Assembly (NCBI GenBank): GCA_027559495.1
Contig: JAMXSV010000008.1
Span: 1,984,001-2,048,000, forward strand
Origin: Aurifilum marmelostoma
Lineage: Eukaryota; Ascomycota; Sordariomycetes; Diaporthales; Cryphonectriaceae
Length of the DNA stretch: 64,000 nucleotides
Direction: 5' to 3'
The position numbers were made by a program, and so were the translations under genes. Below, piece by piece: positions 24,301 to 35,471 of the stretch. The notes beneath the pieces were generated by a model. It was not told the origin of the DNA. It searched no databases and saw only the letters and a list, made by a program, of their open reading frames with translations. Each line of letters begins with the position of its first letter. Positions within the stretch are counted from its first letter, which is position 1.

Positions 24301-25331
24301 GCAAGCCCAATGACCGGCGGAGCCATGGAGAGGAAGAGGAAGAGGGTGGTCGAGGACGTCACGGACGAGCACGACAGACGCGTCTCGCCCAAGACGACGA
24401 CGACGAGCCCAAGTGAGCCCTCTCCGCAGACGACACCGAGCGGCTCTTCTTCGACCGTCGAGTCGCCTACCGTCGAAGCGGGCGGAAACAATAGCAAACC
24501 ATCCGAGAAGAGGTTTGCTTGTCCGTATTACAAGAACAACCCGGGCAAGTTCCGGCAGAAACGCACTTGCTGCGGGCCGGGCTGGCCTACGGTGCATCGA
24601 GTGAAGTAGGTCTAGTGATTGCATTCTACATGGCGTGCGCATATCTTTCACTAACCAAGCTGCAACAGAGAACATCTGTACCGATGCCACACCATCGGCA
24701 AACACACCTGCAGCCGTTGCATGAAGCGCTGTAAGAGCGCAGCGGATCTCCTGGCTCATCAGCGAGCCGAGGTCCCCTGTGAGACAAGAACGGATGCGTT
24801 TCCAGAGGGGACCATGATGCCTTCCCAGGAGGAAGCTCTGCGAGTGAAAAAGCGAGTGCCACCCAACACCACCGAGGAGCAGAGGTGGATTGAGGTGTAC
24901 ATGGTGCTGTTCCCAGACGCGGGTCTAGACTCGCTACCCACGCCTTGTAAGTCAAACACTACGATTCTTCGTGTGTCTCAGCGGCTTGCTAATTCCATAT
25001 CCTCCTGATATCAGTCTACGAAAACGATCCGACCGACGCCCACAACACGGGCGAGACTTCCCTCCTCGCAAAACACAACGAGTCCCCCAACGGCGACGCT
25101 TGGTTCTGCAGCCCGTCCGACTACGAGCAGTATCTGCTCCGCAGCCTCCCGCAGCGGGTCCAGCGGGAGCTGGAGAGGCAGATTCAGAAGGACTTTGGTT
25201 TCTTTGGGAACGAGACGCAGACCAAGCGCGTGGTTGATATGGTGCAGAAGCTGCAGCTGAGGTTGTTCCAACAGTTCCAGCAGCAGGGAGAGGGCAGGCA
25301 TACTGGTCTCGGGTCTGATGGTGGCGGGTGA
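21367..25331 (+). CDS. Kinase-like domain fused to a C-terminal Cys/His zinc-binding domain
   Basis: Six exons, 21367-21519, 21571-21579 (9 nt), 21685-23541, 23761-24605, 24669-24946 and 25015-25331, give 1,152 residues in phase. A protein-kinase fold occupies about residues 345-720: the catalytic Lys is in FAIKRLK (K383), the catalytic loop reads HGDIKPEN (about 498-505), the metal-binding motif is DFGG (about 568) and the activation-segment end is YRPPEH (about 591). HGD in place of HRD is common in filamentous-fungal kinases of this type. A Ser-rich insert sits between catalytic loop and DFG. After a Ser/Thr-rich linker with a basic KRKR cluster (about 870) comes a zinc-binding block starting FACPYYKNNPGKF and containing PGWPTVHRVKEHLYRCH, typical of fungal C2H2-like regulators. 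Exon 4 alone encodes both the end of the kinase lobe and the start of the zinc block, so the fusion does not depend on a predicted splice. Substrate and role are unknown. Confidence 0.8.
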
Positions 25332-25661
25332 GAGGAAATGGTGAACAAAAGTATTGGCTATTTGGATGAACAATGTAGGGACATTTAGACGCTGGAATAT
25401 GCGTGATCGACGAGGAAATGATCTCTCTCTCTCTCTCTCTCGCTCGCTCTCTTTCTCCTTCTCCTTCTTATTCTCCTTTTGGTAAAGCAGTAACGAAGTC
25501 ACGACCGCATGTGCTTTATATCGAAGACGAAATGTCCGTCCGTCGTTTGTTCAATATATTTTTATAACATTTCACAAAAGCACATGTGCTGCCCAGTCCG
25601 CAAAGGTACATAAGAACCTCAGATGAATGGAAAATAAATGAGGACTGCCTCCTCACACCAC
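25332..25661. other. Convergent 3' intergenic region with CT repeat
   Basis: This lies between the stop codons of two convergent genes. It contains a CT/TTC pyrimidine microsatellite at about 25421-25478 and AT-rich sequence likely to hold polyadenylation signals. Confidence 0.6.
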
Positions 25662-26694
25662 CTACAGCTCATCAATATCCTCGAGGTCAATGTGATCATC
25701 CAGGTCGGCAAACAGCTTCACCCCCCACTGCTTGCTGGGATTACTAAACCGAGCCTTCTTGTCCTGCCGGGCAATCGCCTCCATCTCATCCTTTGTGAAG
25801 GTGACCTTGCGCGCCGCCACATTCTCGGCAAGGTGATCGTCCGAGGTGCTCTTGGGGATCACAATGGTGCCCCGCTGGATCCCCCAAGCCAACACAGCCT
25901 GCGCGGGGGTGACGCTCTTGTTGGCGGCCAGCTCGGTCCAGAAGGGGTCCTTGAGAAGGGGGTCGAGATTCTTGCGCCCGTCGTAGATGGGGTTTGTGTT
26001 GCCAAAGGGCGAGTAGGCGATAACCTTGACACCGACGTCGGCGTGGTAGTCGACAAAGTCCTGCTGCTGGAGGTAGGGGTGCGTCTCGAACTCGTGGGCG
26101 TACGGGCAGATATCGCACGCCGCCAGGATGGCCTCGACGTCGGCGCGCGCAAAGTTGGACACGCCAATATGCCGGGTAAGGTTGGCGCGGACGAAACCCT
26201 CCATTGTGCGCCACGTGTCGAGGAGCGAGGTCTCCGTGTCCAGGTCCGTGCCGCTGTCGGGCACAAAGGCCACGGGCCAGTGCACCAGGTAGAGGTCCAG
26301 CTGGTCGAGCCCAAGGCGGTCCAGGGTCTCACGGATGGCGGTCTCGGCCTCGGCCTGTCTGTGGTGCGAGTTCCAGAGCTTGGAGGTCACCCAGATATCG
26401 TCGCGGGGGAGAGCGGCGGCTGCGATGCCCTTGCCGGTCTGGTCCTCATTTCCTAGTTTGATACGTTAGTAACAAGAGGAGGAGCAGGATGGGGCAAGAG
26501 CACACGCTAGGCTTACGGTAGATCCAGGCGGCATCGATGTGATCGTAGCCGTTCTTGAGGCCGAACTCGACGGCGTGCGGGACTTTGTTCCGGTCTGAAA
26601 GCCATGTCCCCAGGCCCAGAGGTGGGATGTCTTCCAGCGCGGTAGTGCATGTGGCCAGGAGACCACCGACGACGAGAGATGTCCTGAGAGACAT
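25662..26694 (-). CDS. Aldo-keto reductase with predicted N-terminal signal peptide
   Basis: Two exons on the minus strand, 26694-26517 and 26452-25662, give 322 residues. The AKR tetrad is complete: D54 and Y59 in HIDAAWIYR, K84 in WVTSKLW and H117 in LYLVHWP. GVSNF and the cofactor-binding IVIPKS are also present. AKRs reduce carbonyls with NAD(P)H. The first about 19 residues (MSLRTSLVVGGLLATCTTA) look like a cleavable signal peptide, which is unusual for this normally cytosolic family. An alternative ATG twelve codons upstream would put a polar segment in front of it. The gene diverges from the ML-domain gene, so the two may share a promoter. Confidence 0.88.
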
Positions 26695-27709
26695 TGCGTT
26701 TCTGGGCAGATTCAGTATCTTTGGTGGCAAAGTTGTCGAAGCTGGAAGTTTTCAGAAAGGGAAGAGCTCCGCGCCAGGGATTTTTGACCACAAGAACCAA
26801 TTATTGCCACAGTTTCTCTCGTTCTTCAGAAGTTCCCCTCCCTACGTTTCAACCGATGGCATCATCGCGCATCTCCACTGCTCACCCACCGGTGCCGGCT
26901 GCCCCGGTGACCGGCACCACACCGGTCCTTTTATCGTCAGGGTTGCAGCGAAGCTCTGCTCTGGACGGAAGAATGGTGGTCATCTCTCAATGGCTTTTTT
27001 TTTTTTTTAAAAAAAAAAAAAGTCAGCATTGGCTATGCTAGAACCTTTCGTTCGTTCTGGCGACGTGTTTCTTCGTCACCGACCTGAATGAAGCGGCGCG
27101 GGAGAATAAGATGGAAAGTGATCTGAGTCCAGGTTGCCGCAGACATGAGTGCGCTGCAGGGTTCGAGTCTGCTGCGAGCACCTCAGCTATTGACTGGTAG
27201 ATGCTCAACTCACACAATTAATTCTTTCGGTAGTCTATTCGACACTTCCGCGTAGTCTTATGGGCTCGAAAAGAAAAATTACGTTGTTGAGCGGTGCCAG
27301 CGCCCGAGGCGCCTTCTTCAACCTCGTCGGATTTGTACATGTAATATGGCAGCAGCGACTTGAGGGCAGATGACGAGCTTTCCGAGGGCTATCACATGGA
27401 CAGCTTCTGTTCCTTTGGGTCTAGAAAGTTGTCCGCTGATGCGGGCAGGGACATTCTAATGGAGTCCTCGGTCAAGAGGTCAACATTGTACCAACATGAT
27501 TTGAGGCTATCGACCTTACTTTAATTCCAACATTCTTCACTAATTTGTACTTTGATTGCTCCCACTCTTCGCACAGTTTGCGTCCACAGCTAATCACCTA
27601 CACCTATAGTCTTTCATCGACCATATTACTTGCATTCTCTCTACCTACGGACCATTCTCTTTCGTGTCTCTGCTGCGATTACGTGTACACCTGCTCAAGT
27701 CCGAAGAAA
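26695..27709. promoter_or_regulatory. Divergent promoter region with a T14A13 palindrome
   Basis: About 1 kb separates the divergent start codons of the aldo-keto reductase and the ML-domain protein. It contains 14 T followed directly by 13 A (26995-27021), a perfect self-complementary tract. No coding frame is supported apart from possible extended leaders. Confidence 0.5.
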
Positions 27710-28435
27710 ATGTTGTTCGCCGCGTTCGCCACCATCTGGACGCTCCTCGCGGGGCCGGCCTGGACTTCACCCTTGGACCAAATCGGGAGTATAGTGGCCT
27801 GGGATGCGCTGTCAGAAGACACCGTCAATGCGACGGCGATGATGTTCGCGAGAGGACCAGGAGATCCTGTGCCCGGAAATGCCACCATCCACCATTGCCA
27901 GAATTCTGGCCAAGACGAAATCGCAGTGTTTGATTCTATCGACATGACGCCCCAGGTACTCCGCAAGTAAGAATAATGCTCCAGCAGAACCTTCACAGTT
28001 ACAAAAAGTTCACTAACACACGGGGGCGGGTATCAGAAATGCGGACCTTAACGTCACAGTGTCTGGCCAACTCCGTCAGCTGATTGAAGACGGCGCCATG
28101 CTTGAGATCAAGGTCAAATACTCCGTGTTGCCTGTGCCCATAGTGCGTCGTAAATATCCTCTCTGTGAAATGCTGAAGCACGCTGGCATCTCGTGTCCAA
28201 TTCCGGCCGGCGCGCTGGGCTTCAACAAGACGTGGCACATTCCGAACACGTCCATTCCTCCGGTCAGTAGGCTCTTTTCACAGCGTCTCATTAAAATCAT
28301 ATGCTTCTATGACCCTTCATTTCCTTTCTAAGACTAACTGGGTTGCAGGGAAGATATCATATCAACGTCAATGCGTACACCAAGGACAAGACCCCTATCG
28401 TTTGTCTGAACATTGACCAGCGGTTCAAGCGATGA
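27710..28435 (+). CDS. Secreted ML-domain (NPC2-like) lipid-binding protein
   Basis: Three exons, 27710-27966, 28037-28262 and 28349-28435, give 189 residues. A signal peptide is clear (MLFAAFATIWTLLAGPAWT). The mature part has the ML-fold layout: a first Cys near HHCQ, the strand DLNVTVSGQL, then KYPLCEMLKHAGISCPIPAG, and the C-terminal GRYHINVNAYTKD with PIVCLNID. This matches NPC2 and fungal phosphatidylglycerol/phosphatidylinositol transfer proteins, which bind sterols or phospholipids in a beta-sandwich cavity. Length fits the family. It is probably vacuolar or secreted. It lies between an aldo-keto reductase and a P450, so a role with a hydrophobic metabolite is possible but unproven. 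The canonical GTAAGA donor was chosen over a weaker upstream GT. Confidence 0.85.
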
Positions 28436-28886
28436 ATAACATTCTGCCATTTATTGAACGGCACATGTGTTTCTGAACGGTACCTCTAGCTGTTGGCAAG
28501 TCCTCTGTGGAGAGAACAGTAGACGAGGCGGGTGCAATAAGCATGAGGACCAGCAAGTGGACAACCAATTCGGTCAACTGAGCTTGTGGGACAAGGAGCC
28601 TTAATGAATGGACAGTATCACCTACCTAGATAATTAATTTATCACATGCTTATCAAGTAATGAGTATACACTAGAATGCTGTGATATATGCCAATGATCC
28701 ATGATAAACACCTACTTGTGAACGTCGGTCTCTTGAGAGATTGAAATTTATACAGTCATGTTCTCGATCTGAAATGAGAATCCTGTATCCACATTCTGCA
28801 ATCGGCCATGCCCACACTATTACATGGCAGTTCATGACTGTGTACCATGCATCTGCTTGGCGCCATGAATCTCTTTCGAAAATCTA
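28436..28886. other. Convergent 3' intergenic region
   Basis: An AT-rich interval between the stop codons of the convergent ML-domain and P450 genes. I see nothing coding; it presumably holds the polyadenylation sites of both. Confidence 0.6.
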
Positions 28887-30789
28887 TCAGGAGCATTCGA
28901 TCAAACATCTCTTGCCCTTCGGAGACGATAAAAAGTAGATCATCGTTTCCATATCGTCTTCGGTCATGCCCTCTCGAGCCGACCTTTTAGCGTTGGGAAA
29001 TGCGCGGAAGAAGTGTGTGACGGCCAGACGTAGTTCGAGGCGGGCAAGATGGAGACCTAGGCAAACTTTTAAGGGTGTCAGTCTCAGACTTCTGTCTTTT
29101 TCCTCTTTTCTTCTTATGAGCAGAGAAGGCAACTGAAAAGGGACTTACTCCTAGAACCACCACCAAAGGGCATAGAGAGATCCTTCATCTCCTTGGTAGG
29201 GTTGGCCCACCGAGAGGGATCGAATTTGTCAGGGTCAGGGAAGACATTAGGGTCCCTGTGGAGGGTATATGCCTGGGTAGACACGATGGATCCGCCTGGG
29301 AGGTAGTGGCCGCTGAGCGTGGCACCTCCCACAGGAACCACCCGTGGCAGAGCAGAAGGAGCAGGGGCATGCAGCCGCAGACTCTCCTCAATGACCTGGT
29401 TGAGGAACGGAAGGTGCTGCAGGTCCTTGTCGTGAAAGTCGGCAGGTACCTGCTGGACCTCCTGGACGAGCCTGTCTCTGATCTCGGGGAGGCCGCACAC
29501 GCGCCACACGAGGTACGTCAGCGTGAGCGCGGTCGTGTCGCTACCTGCGATAACGTAGATCTGGGCCTCGGCCAGAATCTGGTCGAACGATAGGGTGGCT
29601 TCCTCCTCCTCCTTGAAGAGCTTCTGGAAGAGGGTTGGCACGGATGCGTTCGGGTCCTCGTCAACCAGGTTCTGGTATTGTTGCAGCAGCTGGGTCGCGA
29701 ACTTGACATTGTTCTTCGTGACCTCCGTGCTGTCGCCAAAACCGGGTATAGGCGCGCCGTAGTAAGCAAGCTTTGCTAGGAAGGGAAATGCGGTCCGTTT
29801 GGCGCCTGCGGCGGCGATCTTCTCGAGATTTCGACTATACTCGGTTTTCTTGATCACGTATATGGCCAATATCAGTACCTATGCCACTATTCTATAGACG
29901 TTTGAAAGTTCCGAAGATGGGAACACGGAATATGATATCGTACCTCTCCGTGTTCAAGCATCCTGAAGGATTTACCAAAGGTGAGCTCGCCAATGACATC
30001 GGTAGCCATCTGTGCAATCAAGAGCATTAGACATATGTTCAACACAATGACGAGCGCTGGGGCGGTCTGGTCTCTCTGAGATGGAGTTTAGACTTACAAA
30101 AAGCCACCATTTGAATACATCAGCTACACCTCGGGTTTCCATCTCTCTCATCATGCGCTCAATGGCTAGGGTGATTCGACCTTCCACGACTGGGTGGAAA
30201 GCGTGCAGGGAGGCATCGCTGAATCCGCCGGAGAGAAGCTTACGTTGCTGGCGATGGTACTGAACATTCGTTGTGTTGAAGACATTGTCTTGTGATGATA
30301 GTGTTAGCAGGTGGGACGGGGAAAGCGAAAGGTGCACAACGGTGCTTACCTGGGTAATTCCCTGGTGTCCTGAATGAAGAGTAGAACCTCGGTGATTTGA
30401 TATATGTGGCCTTGACGGTGTGTATTTCCTTGACTGAAGCAATGTCTGTCACGTCAACTTCCTCGGGGCCTACTCGAACAATCGGACCTGTACACGGGAA
30501 CATGTTTCAATAAGTGACCACTTAACAATAGACGAACGCTAATATTAGTATTGCGTGTGTCGAACTGACCGTATTTCTTATGTAGTTCATGGATATACTT
30601 GGCTCTCTTCCCTGCAATCCCGTAATACTTGAGAACCTGGCCTGTGAAAAGAGTGTACCATGGCCCTGGCACTCTGGCCAAGGGCGTGGAGAACGTGCTG
30701 TACACATATGCCAATACGGCCAACCCAAGTACGCCGAGTGACAGGTAGCGATTGGGCTCGCTCAAAGTTGCGAATAGGATATCTGTCAT
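28887..30789 (-). CDS. Cytochrome P450 monooxygenase
   Basis: Six exons on the minus strand, 30789-30570, 30487-30350, 30288-30098, 30009-29944, 29848-29149 and 29065-28887, give 497 residues. An N-terminal membrane anchor (about residues 14-33) is followed by the Pro-rich hinge RVPGPWY. The I-helix carries AGSDTT (306-311), the K-helix ESLR (360-363), and the heme-binding loop FGGGSRICLG has Cys about 440; the last exon join is what completes this loop. These residues indicate an intact, ER-anchored, CPR-dependent monooxygenase. The sequence resembles fungal secondary-metabolism P450s such as the isotrichodermin C-15 hydroxylase group, but I cannot assign a CYP family or substrate. The acceptor of exon 5 was chosen by alignment and is the least certain join. 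Confidence 0.9.
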
Positions 30790-30878
30790 TTTGCGCCTGA
30801 AACCTTGAAGTGATGAAATGGTATGTTGATACAATTCAACCTCTGGAGCCACCAAAAGAGCGGAGGAAGCTCATGTGC

Positions 30879-30885
30879 TATATAT
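30879..30885 (-). promoter_or_regulatory. Candidate TATA box of the P450 gene
   Basis: A TATATAG-type element about 90 bases upstream of the P450 start codon, read on the minus strand. Position fits a core promoter with a short leader; this is based on sequence alone. Confidence 0.35.
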
Positions 30886-33800
30886 CACTACCTGCGATCG
30901 GTGTAACGGATGCAATTCCCACATTATTTGTTTCCGTTGAAGCTGCATTGCATGGGGGACTCGGAGAGACAATCTCAGCGGGTCAACTCAAGGCACCGAT
31001 GGCCGATTATCCCGACGATACTTGAGGCGTTAATCGCTGGTAGCATTGGCCATGTCTCCTCTGCTCAGAACGGTCGCCATTTTGCTGAACACCGTGACGG
31101 AGCCGAAAACGCCGTCCGAAGACGCGAGCCGTCCTTTGGAGAAAGTCCTGTGGCTCGGTGCACTGTGCGTCATCATGTAGTATCCGCTCGATATAAGTAC
31201 ACATGCAGCTGCAACCTCGCTAGTATTAGGTCGGTATTTCGACCGTTTCGCCTGAAAAACATTCGCACATGCTTTCGATGGGCGACACATGCGGAGAGCG
31301 GATGTTACGTCGCCACGGTACATGCGTAAAGGGCCCGAGATTCTGTCGACTGTCTTCTCCGTTGCCGTTTGCTTACACGTCCCTGTGGGGCTCCTATGCT
31401 CCCCTGAAGAAGGATTCCAAGACCCGAATACTTATCGACGAATGAACTGCCGTACATAGCTGAGACATTGTGCGTTGTTTCCGCGCCGGATCGTTCGTGC
31501 GCTGGACGAGTCAATGGGAGGCAGAATATCTTCCTCCCCCGGCCCCCCCCCCCCTGACTGGGAAGGCAGAAGGCCGAGGACGCAACCGCGATGCTCCATG
31601 GAAATAGGAATTAACAGGGCAACCAAGTCAAATCTTGGCCGATTGTATCGCCGGAAGCCGCAACGGCTCCGAAGAGAAACCTCCAACGCCAAATGACAAT
31701 TGATCTGCGACAGGAATACTATAGCACTTATGCCTCGCTCTCCTAAAGCTACTTCACATCTCTCACTATCATGTATACATCTCCAAGTGTTGTGATTTCG
31801 TGTCGTCCTCGCAATTATCGTTCATCATGATTACCCTAGACTTTGCAATGGAAGCATCCAATTTGGGCACAGCGGCATGACGAGAGACCAGACTCACAGG
31901 TCTGGAAATCACAGCCTCGGCCAACGTAGGGTTCTTGGACGATCGAAGGATTTATATGCTTTTTTTCATTCTATAATTTCTGTTAAAAGTAATTCATTAA
32001 CCTTTGAATCAGCCACCCTCTTGCAGAAAGCATTTGGTGAGCACTTGGTAAGGCATCTACATAGAAAGGAGCAGAACTCGATCAGAATCTTAGTAATCAT
32101 AGACATAACATTGAAGGATAAGTTAGGGTCTTCCGGATTCTTGTTTTGGTTCTATGTAAGGCGAATATACTGCTGGGCACTATCATTATGCACTTCCATA
32201 TTACAAGGCTCGTACTCGAACAGCTCATAAAGACCTGTCGACGTACTTAATATACTCTATTTGTAAGAAGAAATACTCCTGGCACTGCAAAGCCATTTAG
32301 CCGCATGTATACAGAGTAGCTTTCAAGTCAGTCAAAGGGACCCTTAGCAGCCTCTATTTATCAAGACCCCTGCTGATATATATAGCAGTGATCAAAAACG
32401 ACTGCCCATCTACTGGGTAAGTCCATTACATATGCCCATGACCAATATGCTCGTCAAAGACTATTGGTAGCTCCAACTCATAATATTACTGATCAACTCT
32501 AGGCATATATAAAAATCTACAGAGTTGTGGTGATTAATCTACGTTGTCTATTCATAAATATCTCGTATGGTAGGTATCTCAAAGAACGATCGGGACTGAA
32601 AACCAAGGGTAAGCACGGATATTACTGAGCAATAGCTCGCATAACCACCCTGCACCTATAGAGAATGGGGGGGAGAAGCAACATCCTAGATTGGAGACTG
32701 CATACCATTTTTGCATATGGTTTCGAAAGCTAACGCACGTCTTGCGTGTGACCTAACTCCTTCGCCGATTCCAGCATGTAACCTGCCTTAAATGTGCTCG
32801 AAATCTAATATTCGTCCCGTCCAAGCCAAATAGTCGTATGCAGTGCGACTTGAGCAGGTTACTCCAAAACTTTTCTGCGCTTCGTAACTCCTTTTTGCTT
32901 ATTTTCCGAGGCACCCTAGTTGCCTCCTAAGATGAGCTATATGGTCTCGGGGGCTGACATGTAATGTCACGATACCTAGGTATGATCATTGGCTCGATGT
33001 AAAGCCAGCCAAGCTCGGGTCTTTAGGTGTGCTGATCAACGAGCTGACGAGCTGAGGGCAAGCCCTTGCAATATGGAGAGGATGAAACTTACCCTTGAAG
33101 GCTGAATTTTCGTAACAGGCCGACTCTTGGCTGTATGTGCGTGCGTGTATGGCGGTGAGCTTCTCGAGAGTCCCGTTCTTGTGTATGCTGTCTTAGGATG
33201 CCGGAGATCCGTGGTCCTCTTTCTAGCCTTGTGTTCCCTTTCCAGGAGCCCGAGTGTGCTCTGCACTCATAAAATTCCCTGCAGGGCGTGAATTGATCCA
33301 TCTCCATGATGCTTATGTCTCGGATAATCAGTCCGAGTTCTCATTCTTCCAGTGATGCTGCCCTCGTGCAATTAGTAGTAGTTTTTGAGTCGATATTGAC
33401 ACGTCCATGAGGCACTTCAATGTTTCCAACTATAGGTTCTACCGTTACTGTATATATTATGAGCCTAACTCCGCAGGGTGCGGGAACATCGGAGTTCTCT
33501 ACATATCCTTACGAATGACGCTGACCAGCTTCAGTCATTGTGCATTGGAAGGTAGGGCTCATACCGGTGAAGAGTTGTAGTACAAAGGAAAATGAAGCTT
33601 GACACTGCATTCGTATCGGGCACGAGCCTTTCTAGAAATATACAAGACCATGCAGATCGAGGTAAGAAAGATCTACTACTATCCCGGATCCTAGGCTGAA
33701 GGTCCCGCAGTGCAACATGGCCCCCATGGTGGCTTTTGATAGTCACTGGGGAAATAAAGTCAAGCTTGGCATAAAGAACGCCACAAAACCCCAATGCAAG

Positions 33801-33950
33801 CCAAGAGGACTTAGGGATCCAGCACTAATTACGTGCGATCGTATTGGAAGCCTTTTCCTCAGTAAGCATGACGCCGTGGACATCATGCTCCCCGAGAGAG
33901 GCAGAAAGAATCTTTTCAGCTGAGGACTTACGGACTTATGCGCATGCATG

Positions 33951-33958
33951 TATAAATA
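33951..33958 (+). promoter_or_regulatory. Candidate TATA box of the tyrosinase gene
   Basis: TATAAATA about 200 bases upstream of the tyrosinase start codon, followed by pyrimidine-rich leader sequence. It matches the TATA consensus. Confidence 0.4.
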
Positions 33959-34154
33959 TTGGACTGCTGTGCGTAGGAGAGCAGAGCACTGTCCTTCCTC
34001 TCTTCTGTCCTCCAGCATGGACCGCATTGATCTGGCATAATACAATCTCAACATTCTTTGTCATTTCACTTCCCAACGTTGTCGAGTCTTTTCTCGTCTT
34101 AGTGTCTGTCTTTTCCAGCTGCTCTTCTATTTTACTCTATCGACCATAGCCACT

Positions 34155-35471
34155 ATGCGATCTTCACTTTGCCTCATGCTTCTGTCTGCTGCAGAATTAG
34201 GGTCAAGCGTTGCCCTTCCAGCCGCGGAGAAAGATACGTTGCATTCTGCAGACAAGACTAGCCGTTCGATTGAACATGATTTCTCTTCGATAGCTGGTCG
34301 TAGTGCTGTGGTCTCAGACATCCCATTGGATGACTTTGGGGCTTTCAGTACCCTCACACTACAAGAAGTTGTGGACGACCCAACCCTCCTCGATACTGTC
34401 AATTCTATAAACTCAACAACACCCAATGACGCTACAGGCAATGTCAAGACTGTGGCACTAGCCGTCGAGGACTCTCCCCAGGCCTCAACCTGTACCTCCC
34501 CCACAGACACGCATTGAGTGGCGTAACTATTCCACTTCGGACCGCCAGGCGTACTTGGACGGCATATCATGTCTCACCCAATTGCCCTCCGCAGGGTCTG
34601 CCTATTCGCCCTCGACAAGCCGCTACGAGGATCTCGTCCAAACGCATCAGAAGCTCACCACACAGGTGCACGGCAACGGCATCTTCCTTCTCTGGCACCG
34701 GTACTTTGTTCACTTGTTCGAGCAGGCCCTGCGCACAGAGTGCGGCTTCGACCGCGCACTGCCATGGTGGGACGAGACATTGGACAGCGGCGCGTTTCAC
34801 CTGTCGACCCTGTTCACGGCGCAGTACTTCGGCAACCTGTCTGGACCGACCAATGGCGCCGGGACCTGCGTCACGGATGGGGTTTTCGCGCACTTGACGT
34901 GTCATATCGGGCCCGGGACGAACAACGTCCCACACTGCCTCTCGCGGGCTCTCAACGAGACTGATACGGCGCAGTCCAGCACGGCCTATGTCAACTACTG
35001 CGCTGGATTCGATGAGTTCGGGACGTTCAGCAGCTGTGCAGAGATGGGGCCACACGCTTGGGCACACAATGGGATTGGATCTGTCATGTATGAGTCCTTA
35101 TTGTTCATGTGGCCCAAGATGCCTTCCTTTTGGCTATTCACCCTTGGACCAATCATGGTTATATTTTAATCATTTTGCAACATAGTTTGCTAATAGTTGT
35201 TATCAGGTCCGATGTGTACTCGAGTCCGAGCGACCCAATCTTCTTCATGCACCACCTATTCGTTGATCATGAACTTGCTGCTTGGCAAGAAGCTGACAGC
35301 AGCCGACAGTCTTCAGTTGCGGATGCGTGTACCCAGGGATATGCGCCCTGTAAGACCCTTGTGACGGTCGATACTGTGCTCAATATGAACGGGCTGGGGG
35401 CAAATGTTACGGTCGGGGATGTCCTTGATACTCAGGGCGGCCCTCTTTGTTACATATACGATTATTACTAG
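34155..35471 (+). CDS. Secreted tyrosinase (type-3 copper protein)
   Basis: The proposed exons are 34155-34451, 34507-35087 and 35207-35471, giving about 380 residues. A signal peptide starts MRSSLCLMLLSAAELGSSVA. The copper A site shows in HQKLTTQVHGNGIFLLWHRYF; copper B shows in HAWAHNG and, after the second intron, DPIFFMHHLFVDHELAAW. The protein stops soon after the catalytic domain and lacks the long C-terminal lid of intracellular fungal tyrosinases, fitting the short secreted class. Such enzymes hydroxylate phenols and oxidise diphenols to quinones. The first intron is inferred: the N-terminal frame closes at 34515 and the catalytic frame (TRIEWRNYSTSDRQAYL) is one base out of register. 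A CTCAAC branch, pyrimidine tract and CCCACAG acceptor are present, while the donor (34443 or 34452) is weak. Confidence 0.82.

Larger units (their letters stand above)
30790..34154. other. 3.4 kb gene-free, partly AT-rich spacer
   Basis: No supportable gene between the divergent P450 and tyrosinase starts. The middle part (about 31.9-33.0 kb) is visibly richer in A, T and TpA steps than flanking coding sequence, with only a short plus frame (31877-32230) lacking any domain. It may be a degenerate mobile-element remnant. I found no terminal repeats or transposase/reverse-transcriptase motifs to prove it. Confidence 0.4.

Noticed and set aside
27150..27180. GGTTCGAGTC resembling a tRNA T-arm
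   Set aside because: The bases upstream cannot form the matching acceptor and anticodon stems, so no tRNA cloverleaf can be built.
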